This document shows positions 16,852 through 25,523 of a DNA stretch of 64,000 nt, piece by piece. This DNA comes from CAYXFD01 sp964464175. GTDB taxonomy: Bacteria; Cloacimonadota; Cloacimonadia; Cloacimonadales; JAJBBL01. Both the position numbers and the translations under genes were made by a program. Each line of letters starts with the position of its first letter. Position 1 is the first letter of the stretch. The notes under the pieces are model-generated. The model made no database searches. It worked only from the letters and a program-made list of their open reading frames with translations, and was not told where the DNA came from. Location: assembly GCA_964464175.1 (NCBI GenBank), contig CAYXFD010000010.1, positions 1 to 64,000 of the forward strand, read 5' to 3'.

Positions 16852-19800
16852 ATGATAAAGATCAAACTAAACGGTAAAGAAATCTTAGCAGAAAAGGGTA
16901 AAACAATCTTAGAGGTAGCGACAGTACAGGGCATCGAGATCCCAACTCTCTGCCACGATGAAGAACTAAAACCTTTCGGCTCCTGCTGGGTCTGTGCTGT
17001 CCATGTCGCCGGAAGACGGGGATTTGTTACCGCCTGCGGAACAGAGATCTATGAGGGAATGGAGATCTCTACTGATTCTGAAGATATCCGAAAGGCTCGT
17101 AAGATGGCTTTGGAACTTCTTCTCTCCGACCATTATGCCGATTGTGAAGCGCCGTGTAAAATTGCCTGCCCCGATCATGTTGACGTTCAGTCATACCTGG
17201 CTTTAATAGCCAATAATCAACAACATGAAGCGGTTAAGGTCATCAAAGAGACTCTCCCTCTTCCGCTCTCCATCGGAAGAGTTTGTCCGGCATTTTGCGA
17301 GAAAGAATGCCGCAGAACACTTGTCGATGATCCGGTAGCCATCCGGCAGTTAAAAAGATACGCTGCCGACTCTGATTTGAATGATTACTGGTCCTATGTT
17401 CCTCCCAAAGAAGAGATCAGAGATAAAAAAATTGCTATTGTCGGTGCAGGACCTTCCGGTCTGACCTGTGGTTACTACCTGAGCAATAAAGGATATGATG
17501 TGGTTCTCTTTGAAGCTGCTCCCGAAGCCGGAGGCTGGTTAAGATACGGTATCCCTGAATACCGTTTACCCAAGAAAATCCTTCGTAAAGAGATTGACCT
17601 GCTCTGCTCGAATGGAATGGTCATCCGGACAGAAAAAGCCCTGGGCAGAGATTTTTCTCTCTCTTCCCTGAGTAAAGAATATGATGCGGTCTATTTGGCA
17701 ATTGGTGCCCAGAAAGCTGTTCCGATGAAAGTAAAGGGGTCTGACCTGCCGGGTTGCTATTTAGGGGTAGATTACCTGAGGGATTTCATGCTCGGCAAAG
17801 AGGTCAAAACAGGAAAGAAAGTTGCCGTGGTCGGCGGTGGCAATACAGCTATTGACTGTGCCCGTACCGCCCGCAGACTTGGAGCAGAAGTTACCATAGT
17901 ATATCGTCGTACCAGAAAAGAGATGCCGGCAGAAGCCTATGAAGTTGATGCCGCTGAAGAAGAAGGGATCAAGTTGCACCTTTTGACCAATCCTGTGGAG
18001 TATCTTGGAGATGAAAGCGGGATCCGAAAAATCAAACTGGAAAAGATGAAATTGGGAGAACCGGATGCAAGTGGAAGAAGAAGGCCGGAACCGACAGGTG
18101 AATTCTTTACCGAAGAATTTGATACGGTTATTGCTGCAATTTCCCAGATTCCCGAAGTTGAACTGTTCGCTGAAGAAGAAAATCAGATAGAGGGAAAGAT
18201 CCTCCCTCTGACCCGCTGGTCCACTGCTGATGTTAGTGAGGACCTTCTCTATACCGGTTTGAAGAATATCTTTGCCGGAGGGGATTTCCGTCTTGGCCCG
18301 GCTACTGCAATTGAAGCTATTGCCGACGGCAGGAAAGCGGCGGAGATCATCGAAAAATATATCGAGAAAGGGATAATAGACGAATCTTGTCTTGAAAAAC
18401 CCCAGTTCACTTCTCTCCGGGGAGCTAAACTAACTGAAATGGAAGATACTCTTTATCAGCTGTATCCAAAATTGTCACGACTGTTAATGCCTGAGTTAGA
18501 AGCTGAAAGTCGAAGCAGGAATTTCGAAGAGGTAGAGACCGGTTTTAGTGAGGAACAGGCATTAACAGAAGCGGGCAGATGCCTGGAATGCGGGTGTCTG
18601 GTTAACTACCGCTGCAGTCTCAGGGATCAGGCAACAGAATACGGTATTGATGACAAGCTTTTCTTCGGAGATAAAAATAAGCATCCGATAGACGAAAGTC
18701 ATCCCTTTATTCTGCGTGATCCCAATAAGTGTATCAAGTGCGGACGGTGTGTCAGGATCTGTACCGAAGTTCAAGGGGCAGGAGTTCTTGGTTATATTTA
18801 CCGGGGATTCGGCACTTTAGTAGCTCCCGAGTTCGGAGACAGTTTAACCAAAACAAGCTGTGAAGCGTGTGGAAAATGTATAACAGTCTGTCCGGTAGGT
18901 GCTTTGACCGAGAAAAACAGAGTAATCAAGCAGTATCCCCTGGAAGACAGAGTTGTTAATCAATCCTGTGGCATCTGCGGAACGGGCTGCAGTGCGGCAA
19001 TCCATCTATCCCTAAACAATATTACTTACATTTCAGAGCCAGAAAAGCTCGATTTTAATGAACGTAATCTTTGTTTCTACGGAAAATTCGGCTGGGAGAT
19101 TTTTGCCTCACCTAACAGAGTGACGGAACCGATGTTAAAAACAGAGCAAGGATGGGAACCAATTGATTGGTCGAAAGCAGCTGCCCTGATAAAGGAAAAG
19201 TATCATACCGCAAAAAGCAGAGCATTCCTCCTATCTCCCCACAATACGAACGAAGAGCTGCTTCTAATGCAGGAAATTGCCGAAAAAAGCGGATCTGAAC
19301 TCAACTCCGGCTCATCTAAGCAGATCTTTACCGATAATCTGTTTGCTCAGTTTAGAAACAATCTCAGCTATGAAGACCTTAAACAAACTGAGCACTTAGT
19401 TGTCATCGGAGAAATAAGCCATACCCTGAGAACTCTCTGCCGTTATCACCAGAGGAAAGGTAAAAAACTCTCCTTGATCAACCAAAATGACAACAAGTTC
19501 AATCAATTTGCTGATTATTATTATAAGTCTGCAAACATCTCGGCTGGTTTGAAAGAATACAAAGATAAGTTAAACAATAAAGATCCTGAGATATTTCTTC
19601 CTGAGAAAACCATCTTCATTTACAACCGGAACCGCTTAGCAGAAAATGATATCAAAACTGTCTGGGATATTGCCCTCCAGACATGTGATTTTTCTCAAGG
19701 ATCAGGTATTATGGAAACCTCCGACTGGAATAATCTGAACGGATTCAGAAACCTGAACGTTTCTGAATTCGATATGACTCAGGCTTCCGAATTTATTCTA

Positions 19801-20244
19801 TCTTACGGAGAAGCTCTTGATAAGGAGAGCTTTTCAAAACTCTCAGCATTTATCGTTTCTGTAAATACCCATCTTGATATGGATTCACCGGCAGATCTGA
19901 TCCTCCCTAAACCTTCTTACCTCGATATGGAGGGCTCGGTTCTTTCGGATGATAACAAACTCAAAGAATTTAAGAATCCAGGAAAATCGCTGAACTTCTC
20001 CTCATTACTGCAAATTATGTACGAAGCGGATTTTCTCTCCTTAGATCAGGTCGAGCAGACAATCTGGACAAACAGAGCAGAAAGATTTCTTACCTCCCGC
20101 CAGGATAAACCTGTTTTAACCAAAGAAAAGGGAAATGAACTACTGGAGAAACTAACCATAAAGGGATTAGACGTAATTCCGGCTAATGTTACCCAATGGA
20201 GATACCTTGATGAGTTACAGGATCAGTGTCATGAGAAGAAGTAA
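16852..20244 (+). CDS. NuoG-type ferredoxin / GltD-type flavoprotein / formate-dehydrogenase-like fusion
   Basis: 1130 residues combining three modules. Residues 1-95: NuoG-type [2Fe-2S] domain (Cys34/45/48/62). Residues 95-590: GltD/NfnB-like unit with Fe-S cysteines (Cys98/102/106, Cys145/149/153), FAD site VGAGPSG (~197), NAD(P) site VVGGGNTAIDCARTA (~327) and AGGDFRLGPATAIEAIADG. Residues 577-690: CLECGC, then two 4Fe-4S sets (Cys627/630/633/637 and Cys670/673/676/680). Residues 700-1130 start like formate dehydrogenase: CGICGTGC (Cys706/709/713 plus Cys741), LCFYGKFGWE, SPHNTNEE. The position where formate dehydrogenases carry Sec or Cys reads SGSELNSGSSK, with neither, and the domain is shorter than usual, so formate chemistry is unlikely. 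With the two genes before it, it probably forms a soluble multi-flavin complex; its substrate is unknown. Confidence 0.85.
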   Translation: MIKIKLNGKEILAEKGKTILEVATVQGIEIPTLCHDEELKPFGSCWVCAVHVAGRRGFVTACGTEIYEGMEISTDSEDIRKARKMALELLLSDHYADCEAPCKIACPDHVDVQSYLALIANNQQHEAVKVIKETLPLPLSIGRVCPAFCEKECRRTLVDDPVAIRQLKRYAADSDLNDYWSYVPPKEEIRDKKIAIVGAGPSGLTCGYYLSNKGYDVVLFEAAPEAGGWLRYGIPEYRLPKKILRKEIDLLCSNGMVIRTEKALGRDFSLSSLSKEYDAVYLAIGAQKAVPMKVKGSDLPGCYLGVDYLRDFMLGKEVKTGKKVAVVGGGNTAIDCARTARRLGAEVTIVYRRTRKEMPAEAYEVDAAEEEGIKLHLLTNPVEYLGDESGIRKIKLEKMKLGEPDASGRRRPEPTGEFFTEEFDTVIAAISQIPEVELFAEEENQIEGKILPLTRWSTADVSEDLLYTGLKNIFAGGDFRLGPATAIEAIADGRKAAEIIEKYIEKGIIDESCLEKPQFTSLRGAKLTEMEDTLYQLYPKLSRLLMPELEAESRSRNFEEVETGFSEEQALTEAGRCLECGCLVNYRCSLRDQATEYGIDDKLFFGDKNKHPIDESHPFILRDPNKCIKCGRCVRICTEVQGAGVLGYIYRGFGTLVAPEFGDSLTKTSCEACGKCITVCPVGALTEKNRVIKQYPLEDRVVNQSCGICGTGCSAAIHLSLNNITYISEPEKLDFNERNLCFYGKFGWEIFASPNRVTEPMLKTEQGWEPIDWSKAAALIKEKYHTAKSRAFLLSPHNTNEELLLMQEIAEKSGSELNSGSSKQIFTDNLFAQFRNNLSYEDLKQTEHLVVIGEISHTLRTLCRYHQRKGKKLSLINQNDNKFNQFADYYYKSANISAGLKEYKDKLNNKDPEIFLPEKTIFIYNRNRLAENDIKTVWDIALQTCDFSQGSGIMETSDWNNLNGFRNLNVSEFDMTQASEFILSYGEALDKESFSKLSAFIVSVNTHLDMDSPADLILPKPSYLDMEGSVLSDDNKLKEFKNPGKSLNFSSLLQIMYEADFLSLDQVEQTIWTNRAERFLTSRQDKPVLTKEKGNELLEKLTIKGLDVIPANVTQWRYLDELQDQCHEKK

Positions 20245-20345
20245 TGATAACGCTTACTATAATCTTCCTGACTCTTACCTGCTTTAGAATGAAATGACAT
20301 GAAATTCAATGATTACACTCCCAAAGAATAAGGGGAAGATAGGAG

Positions 20346-20957
20346 ATGTTTTCTGTCGGTAACTCAGTTACATACGAAGAACAGATCAGAAAATCAAGGT
20401 TTATCGGTCACCTCTGTCCCGTTAAGTCAGCAGATGAAGCTAAAGCTCTGATATCTATCAAAGCTACAACCTACCGGGATGCAAGTCATAACTGCTGGGC
20501 TTATATTATTGGTATCAAGGGAGAACTCTACCATTTCTCCGATGCCGGTGAACCTTCCGGTACAGCTGGTAAACCTATCTTAACTGCCTTGCAGAGAAAT
20601 AACCTTTCGAATGTTGTCCTGATTGTAACCCGCTATTTCGGAGGAGTAAAACTCGGGATCAGGGGGTTGATCGAGGCTTACCGGAAGATCGCAGAAGAAA
20701 CAATTTCTCAGGCTCAGCTTAAAGAAATCATCCTGAAAGATTTTTTTGAAGTCATAACCGATTATGCCAGTGCAGAAAAGCTCAAATATGACCTGCAGGA
20801 GATGAACTCAGAGATACACTCCATTGATTACCAGAAAGAAGTTACGATGTTCATATCTGCTGCTTCAGACAGCATCTTAAAGGAATTTCTCATCAAATCA
20901 CAAAATGCCGGTTTACTAAGATTCCATCTGTTGAAGACCGGTTTGGACTTTTGCTAA
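20346..20957 (+). CDS. yigZ: YigZ/IMPACT-family protein
   Basis: 203 residues, typical of the YigZ family (UPF0029 domain plus a C-terminal ferredoxin-fold DUF1949-like domain). Diagnostic sequence includes EEQIRKSRFIGHLCPVKSA, YRDASHNCWAYIIG, FSDAGEPSGTAGKPI and IVTRYFGGVKLGIRGLIEAY. Eukaryotic IMPACT regulates the GCN2 kinase; bacterial members are structurally known but of uncertain function, possibly nucleic-acid or nucleotide binding. AGGGGAAG lies 8 nt before the ATG. The 101-bp gap after the redox fusion has no obvious terminator. Confidence 0.9.
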   Translation: MFSVGNSVTYEEQIRKSRFIGHLCPVKSADEAKALISIKATTYRDASHNCWAYIIGIKGELYHFSDAGEPSGTAGKPILTALQRNNLSNVVLIVTRYFGGVKLGIRGLIEAYRKIAEETISQAQLKEIILKDFFEVITDYASAEKLKYDLQEMNSEIHSIDYQKEVTMFISAASDSILKEFLIKSQNAGLLRFHLLKTGLDFC

Positions 20958-21035
20958 ACCGTTAACAACCATCAGTAAGGAAGAGTAGTAAGAATAATAT
21001 CACAGAGGGATCTGATGGCGATTAGGAAAAACGAA

Positions 21036-21064
21036 CAAGGGTCAGAAAGACTTTCTGACCCTTG
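21036..21064 (-). terminator. Terminator of the thioredoxin gene
   Basis: A 14-bp perfect inverted repeat (CAAGGGTCAGAAAG at 21036-21049 and CTTTCTGACCCTTG at 21051-21064) lies 26 bp past the trxA stop. On the minus strand it leads into TTCGTTTTT. It may also stop plus-strand transcripts from yigZ, though no U-run follows on that side. Confidence 0.7.
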
Positions 21065-21090
21065 ATAAATATTCCATTATTGAGGTGGTA

Positions 21091-21405
21091 TTATAAAACT
21101 GCTTCGATTTTATCGATCAGGGCTTTCTTGGAAACAACCCCGACGGAAGAGCTCATTGGTTTTCCGTCCTTAAAAATTATCAAAGTAGGGATGCTCATAA
21201 CACTGAATTGTACAGCCAAATCTTGATTATCATCGATATTTACCTTCCCAACTTTGATCTTGTCCATTTCTGCGGCTATTTCCTCTACAACCGGACCGAT
21301 AATACGGCATGGTCCGCACCAGGGTGCCCAGAAATCAACCAAAGCTACTCCTGAACTTGTTTCCTTCTCAAAATTTTCTTTGTTCAATTCTAAAACTCCT
21401 GCCAT
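21091..21405 (-). CDS. trxA: Thioredoxin
   Basis: 104 residues with the thioredoxin fold and the active site WCGPC (VDFWAPWCGPCRIIGP), the cis-proline region MSIPTLIIFKDGKP, and no signal peptide, so it is cytoplasmic. It reduces protein disulfides using thioredoxin reductase, which is not in the window. The start at 21405 is chosen for GGAGG 4 nt upstream; the frame is open 19 codons further but those residues (lysine-rich) do not belong to the family. Confidence 0.93.
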   Translation of the reverse strand: MAGVLELNKENFEKETSSGVALVDFWAPWCGPCRIIGPVVEEIAAEMDKIKVGKVNIDDNQDLAVQFSVMSIPTLIIFKDGKPMSSSVGVVSKKALIDKIEAVL

Positions 21406-21767
21406 TGTTCCTCCAATTTTTTTTCTTCTGTTTTTAAGATAACATCTTTTTGGGGTCGGCAAAGTTTTTTCTCTTTTTTTATACCTCCCTTTGGTCAGAT
21501 GTATAGCTGTTTTCAGTTCTGTCAGATTCCTTACCTCTTAGTTTCCGTAAAGAATTAATCTCACTAAAGGATGATCGTTCATCAATGATCTTTTTACATA
21601 GACATGAAGTAAGACGTGTAAATGAGCCAGACTTTTGCTTGAAAAGTCTTGACCTGATGTTTGCAGCAAGAATTCTGTATCATCCCTGATGATTGTGATA
21701 AGAATGATTAATGAGATGGTAAGGATAAATCTTTTGCAATAAAAAATTACAGATAACTGGAGTTGAA
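21406..21767. other. Divergent intergenic region, no gene seen
   Basis: 362 bp between trxA and an acetyltransferase gene, with long T and A runs near 21415-21480. Promoters for both genes should be here but I cannot place them with confidence. No coding frame or RNA gene is recognised. Confidence 0.6.
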
Positions 21768-22148
21768 ATGAATTTAAGATACTGTGAGAATAAAGAAGTA
21801 ACAGCTTCTGATATAATGAGCGTGTTTGAAAGTGTAGGTTGGAATAAATCCACTGAGAACATTATTGCTGCCTTTCAGAATTCCTGGTACATCTTAGCCT
21901 ATGATGAAGACAGACTGGTAGGTTTCGCTCGCGCTATCTCAGACTGTTATTATTACACCGGTATCTATGATGTCGTTGTCCGTCCCGAATATCAAAGGAA
22001 AGGAATCGCCAGAACTATGGTCCAGCGGCTGCTTGATAAGTTCAAAGGGACATATTTCTTCCTGACCTATACGGAAGGAAACAGAGAATTATACGCCAAA
22101 TGCGGGTTCACCGATAATAAAGAAGCTATGTGGATACCGAAAGGCTGA
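21768..22148 (+). CDS. Small GNAT acetyltransferase
   Basis: 126-residue N-acetyltransferase of the GNAT fold. The core YDVVVRPEYQRKGIARTMVQ near 66-85 contains the acetyl-CoA-binding R/Q-x-x-G-x-G/A loop, and LYAKCGFTDNKEAMWIPKG is the family's C-terminal strand. It is short but complete. The acceptor substrate cannot be inferred. GGAG lies 5 nt before the ATG. The small lipoprotein gene follows after 42 bp on the same strand. Confidence 0.8.
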   Translation: MNLRYCENKEVTASDIMSVFESVGWNKSTENIIAAFQNSWYILAYDEDRLVGFARAISDCYYYTGIYDVVVRPEYQRKGIARTMVQRLLDKFKGTYFFLTYTEGNRELYAKCGFTDNKEAMWIPKG

Positions 22149-22190
22149 TTTCACTTTTTTAATTATCAATCATTACAGAGGAGGTTACGT

Positions 22191-22478
22191 ATGAACAAGA
22201 TCAATATCTTGTTAGTATTAGTATTGCTCAGCATGTTAGTTCTTTCTGCTTGTGCCCCGGGTACAACAAGTCACACTGAACAAAAAAAAGCCGGTTTCCT
22301 CTGGGGTATCTGGCACGGATGGATTGCCCCGGTATCAATCATCTGGCAGATATTTAACCCTGCGGTTCGGGTTTATGAAGTAAACAATATTGGCTGGTGG
22401 TATGACTTCGGTTTCTATATTGCTATCCTCGGAGGATTTGGAGGTTTTTCCTTAACCCGCAGGAAAAAGCGCAGATAA
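22191..22478 (+). CDS. Small Trp-rich membrane lipoprotein
   Basis: 95 residues with a strong AGGAGG site. The signal peptide ends in the lipobox LSAC (Cys21), so the mature protein should be lipid-anchored. After a short linker comes an aromatic, glycine-rich region (LWGIWHGWIAPVSIIWQIF, then VNNIGWWYDFGFYIAILGG) and a basic tail RRKKRR after what is probably a membrane helix. Proteins with this WHGWIAPxxII...WYDFGF pattern recur in many bacteria without assigned function, to my memory. A basic tail after the helix suggests the C-terminus is on the cytoplasmic side. Confidence 0.75.
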   Translation: MNKINILLVLVLLSMLVLSACAPGTTSHTEQKKAGFLWGIWHGWIAPVSIIWQIFNPAVRVYEVNNIGWWYDFGFYIAILGGFGGFSLTRRKKRR

Positions 22479-22525
22479 ACTTTAAAACTACTTTGCTTCG
22501 AAGATATGGGGAAAAGAGAGAAAGA

Positions 22526-22561
22526 AAGAGCCCGATTTCAAAGGAAATCAGGCTCTTTTTT
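22526..22561 (+). terminator. Terminator between the convergent lipoprotein and secreted-protein genes
   Basis: A 14-bp stem with one mismatch (AAGAGCCCGATTTC at 22526-22539 with GAAATCAGGCTCTT at 22544-22557, 4-nt loop) is followed by a T-run at 22556-22561 on the plus strand. It lies 48 bp after the lipoprotein stop and could also serve the minus-strand gene. Confidence 0.8.
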
Positions 22562-22578
22562 CAATCTTGTCAGCCAGT

Positions 22579-25215
22579 TTATTTAACAAGCAGCATTTTC
22601 TTCAACGAAACGTAATCATTTGCCTGTAGTCTGTAGAAATAGATCCCGCTTCCGAGATCTCTTCCTGCATCATCTTTTCCATTCCAAACGACTGCATGAT
22701 TACCCCGCTCTTTAATCTCCTGCAGAAGTGTCTTCACTTTCTGTCCCTTGACATTGAAAATGTCGAGAGTAACTTCTCCCGCTTCGGCCAGAGAGAAAGA
22801 AACGGTTGTACTGGGATTAAAGGGGTTAGGATAAGCACCTTTGAGCTCAGTGACCGTCACTACCGCTAAATCATCTTCCGTTGATAATACTATTAGATAC
22901 TCTGCAATCATTATGTCACTTGGGAAATGGTCTTCCAAATAAGCACGGGCTTTGATGACTGTATCTATGGTAAGTTCAATAGGTTCATCATAGAATATTG
23001 ATCCTTCATCGGGATCATCCCCATTCAGACTATAATAGATCATAGCATCTTCGGTAGCACAGTGCAATTCGACAGTCAGAGGTCCTTCATATTCACCCGC
23101 TTCCGGGGAAGCTGTCGGTTGAGCTACTTGACCGGGAACAGTAATAGTAAATGTATTGGAAGGTTCAGATTCACCCTGATCATACAGAGCGGTAGCATAA
23201 TATGAGTAAACTCCCGGCTCCAGGTCTTCATCGAGATAATTCACGCCGGTAATTAAATCCGGGTTGATCTGATCGAAATCCCCTTCAGGGTCATCCTGCC
23301 GGTAAACATTATAGCCAAGAAGATTTCGGATATTACCTTCTCTTCTATTCCTCGGTACCGGGACTTCCCACCACAAGGCAACTGAAATGTCATCCGTCAT
23401 TATTATCAACTCACCCTCAAGATTTGAGGGTGGGGTTAGAAGGAACTCCTCAACTGTGAGATTAACGGTAACGGTGATCTCCATACCGAAATAATTATCG
23501 CTAACGATCAGAATAGCAGTGTAATCTTCTCCCCCTGTTAATCCGGCAGTATCGATCATCAGAGTTACTGCAACTGAATCCTGAGGAGATACTGTTCCTG
23601 TTGGCTCGGTTACTAACAGCCAATTGGCAGGATCGGCGAAATCAATTTCGTATTCCAAATCTGCTGTTCCGACATTACTGATGGTCAAAACCTCTGAGGT
23701 AGTTTCTCCCTCCACCAAAGTTACATCAAACTCCAAGGGAGTGACTTCAATTATCGGATATACATGATCAAATACTTCGAGCATATCAATACAAATTCCG
23801 TAGCCACCGCCGGAAACCGCTTCAAACCCAAGATAATACATGCTCTCCGGTTCGGGAAGAGTGATCTGACGTTCTGTCCACTCCGCAACATTGCTTTCAT
23901 AAGACTCTAAAGGTACCCAGTCACCATCTTCTTCTATTCTGTAGTAAACGTGTAATTCATCCTGTGAACCATTCCAGGCTGCCTGGGCATGCTGGAATCT
24001 TACCACCGGATTGATAGCATTACCGATCAGGAAGGGAGGTGTGATCAACATTGTGCTGTTTCCAATGGTATCCGTTTGGAAAAAGGCATTAAAATCCCCT
24101 TCATAAGCATTAGGAGGATGAGCCTGATGACCCCCGTTCTGGAAAGTCCAGTCTGTTGCTCCTTCTATATGCTCTTGCAGCCAGTCTTCCGGCATTGAAC
24201 CGGTCTCAAAATCTTGCTCATAAGGAATACTCTGTCCTAAAGGAGAACCGACAAAAGAGATATGTCGCGCCTGAACCCCGCCAATTTTTGTCTCTACTAA
24301 AGTACCCTGACGATCAATTTCGTAAACACCCGTGCTGTTCGTTGTCAGAATGTTTCCGTTCCCTAATTCATAAACCCCGCGCAGTCCGGTAACCGGAGTA
24401 TAAAAGCCGACCTGGGCACCGGTACTGTCATATTCATAAACACCGCTGGGAGCACTGAAAGTTGCAACCAGAACATTACCGCTTTCCGTTAAATGTAACT
24501 GCTGCGGGAAGTTTAGGGAGGGAACAAAAATCCCGATTGGATCTCCATCCTCATCAAAGCGATGGATGGCGTTACTCGTGCTTGTGGAGATCAGATAATC
24601 GTTAAAAGCTTCCCGGTAGATAATCGACCAGGGTCCCTGCATACCCCCGGCACTATTGGCGACAAAATTACCAAGATAAGCTCCCAGTGGACTGAATTCA
24701 GCTATTGCATGCTGATTAGCTCCACCGGCAACTGTCACCAGATAGTTCCCGTTATTTCGCAGATGGATACCTCTGATATTTTGCATTATGGAAGTATCAG
24801 CTCCCCCCGGTGGGGCAAATATCCCTTCATATAGACCATCAAAACTGAATCTTTGCAGCGTATTTCTGAGCTGGTCGCTCATAATGAGACTTGTTCCCTC
24901 GCTGCACATGATGATTTGAATGGGAGTTGACAGATAATCCGGATAGGAAGGAATGAAGTCGGCATCGATCAGATCACCGTCGATAGGATCAAATGCCATA
25001 ACTCTGTTTCCTGAACTATCGGGTATTAACAACAAACCACCTTCGGGAATCTCTCTTAAGACTCTGCTGCCGGGTTGAGTAATCTCACCGGCTGAAGATT
25101 CCGGAACAATACCATGTTCTTCATACCACTCCGGAGAATGCTCAGTCGCTTGCAGTGAAGAGAGTAGTAAGAAGAACACCGACATTACATAGATTAGAAA
25201 GTGTTTAACATTCAT
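22579..25215 (-). CDS. Large multidomain secreted protein with type IX-like sorting domain
   Basis: 878 residues, exported: signal peptide MNVKHFLIYVMSVFFLLLS. Approximate order: N-terminal beta-propeller-like repeats to ~330 (GGLLLIPDSSGNRVMAFD, GPWSIIYREAFNDYLIST); a choice-of-anchor/MAM-like beta-sandwich ~335-490 (IPYEQDFETGSMPEDWLQEH); an Ig-like ASH/BACON-type domain (LTISNVGTADLEYEI); a fibronectin type III domain (LLGYNVYRQDDPEGDF); a chitobiase C-terminal-like domain (MIYYSLNGDDPDEGS); and the FlgD-Ig-like sorting domain (AYPNPFNPSTTVSF to LKKMLLVK). No catalytic motif is visible, so a binding or structural surface role is most likely. It is more distant from the two GLUG proteins but uses the same C-terminal signal. 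ATG is retained as start; no clear GGAGG precedes it. Confidence 0.85.
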   Translation of the reverse strand: MNVKHFLIYVMSVFFLLLSSLQATEHSPEWYEEHGIVPESSAGEITQPGSRVLREIPEGGLLLIPDSSGNRVMAFDPIDGDLIDADFIPSYPDYLSTPIQIIMCSEGTSLIMSDQLRNTLQRFSFDGLYEGIFAPPGGADTSIMQNIRGIHLRNNGNYLVTVAGGANQHAIAEFSPLGAYLGNFVANSAGGMQGPWSIIYREAFNDYLISTSTSNAIHRFDEDGDPIGIFVPSLNFPQQLHLTESGNVLVATFSAPSGVYEYDSTGAQVGFYTPVTGLRGVYELGNGNILTTNSTGVYEIDRQGTLVETKIGGVQARHISFVGSPLGQSIPYEQDFETGSMPEDWLQEHIEGATDWTFQNGGHQAHPPNAYEGDFNAFFQTDTIGNSTMLITPPFLIGNAINPVVRFQHAQAAWNGSQDELHVYYRIEEDGDWVPLESYESNVAEWTERQITLPEPESMYYLGFEAVSGGGYGICIDMLEVFDHVYPIIEVTPLEFDVTLVEGETTSEVLTISNVGTADLEYEIDFADPANWLLVTEPTGTVSPQDSVAVTLMIDTAGLTGGEDYTAILIVSDNYFGMEITVTVNLTVEEFLLTPPSNLEGELIIMTDDISVALWWEVPVPRNRREGNIRNLLGYNVYRQDDPEGDFDQINPDLITGVNYLDEDLEPGVYSYYATALYDQGESEPSNTFTITVPGQVAQPTASPEAGEYEGPLTVELHCATEDAMIYYSLNGDDPDEGSIFYDEPIELTIDTVIKARAYLEDHFPSDIMIAEYLIVLSTEDDLAVVTVTELKGAYPNPFNPSTTVSFSLAEAGEVTLDIFNVKGQKVKTLLQEIKERGNHAVVWNGKDDAGRDLGSGIYFYRLQANDYVSLKKMLLVK

Positions 25216-25523
25216 TTTTTGCCTCCGCTCAATTTATGTGTTACTTATGAGAAACATATCCTTTATTGTCAAGCAGTTATGTCTGTTTTCCGAATTTCGG
25301 TTAAAATTGTTCTTCTTTTTTTTGTCCGGCTTTCGCTCAAAGTTTAAGCTCAAAGGTTCAGTATCGGCTTTCAGATGATACTTTATCCCTTGTCCGGGTG
25401 TTATGGATAAGGTAGAAAAAGAAGTAACTGAGTGAGAACCAAAGGTTAATAAAATTGAAACTAATTCTTAAAAGTTGACAAAAAAACCTTTCCTTTAGGT
25501 TCTTTCATGAAAGGAAAAAACTA
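25216..25523. other. Divergent intergenic region with a possible promoter
   Basis: 308 bp. TTGACA occurs at 25475-25480, 44 bp before the parvulin-lipoprotein start, but the best -10 (TAGGTT, 25496) is poor and 15 bp away. Nothing else is recognised. Confidence 0.5.

Noticed and set aside
16852..20244. Calling the fusion protein a formate dehydrogenase or hydrogenase
   Set aside because: No catalytic Cys or Sec position, no in-frame TGA and no H-cluster motifs are present; the flavoprotein centre is GltD/NfnB-like.
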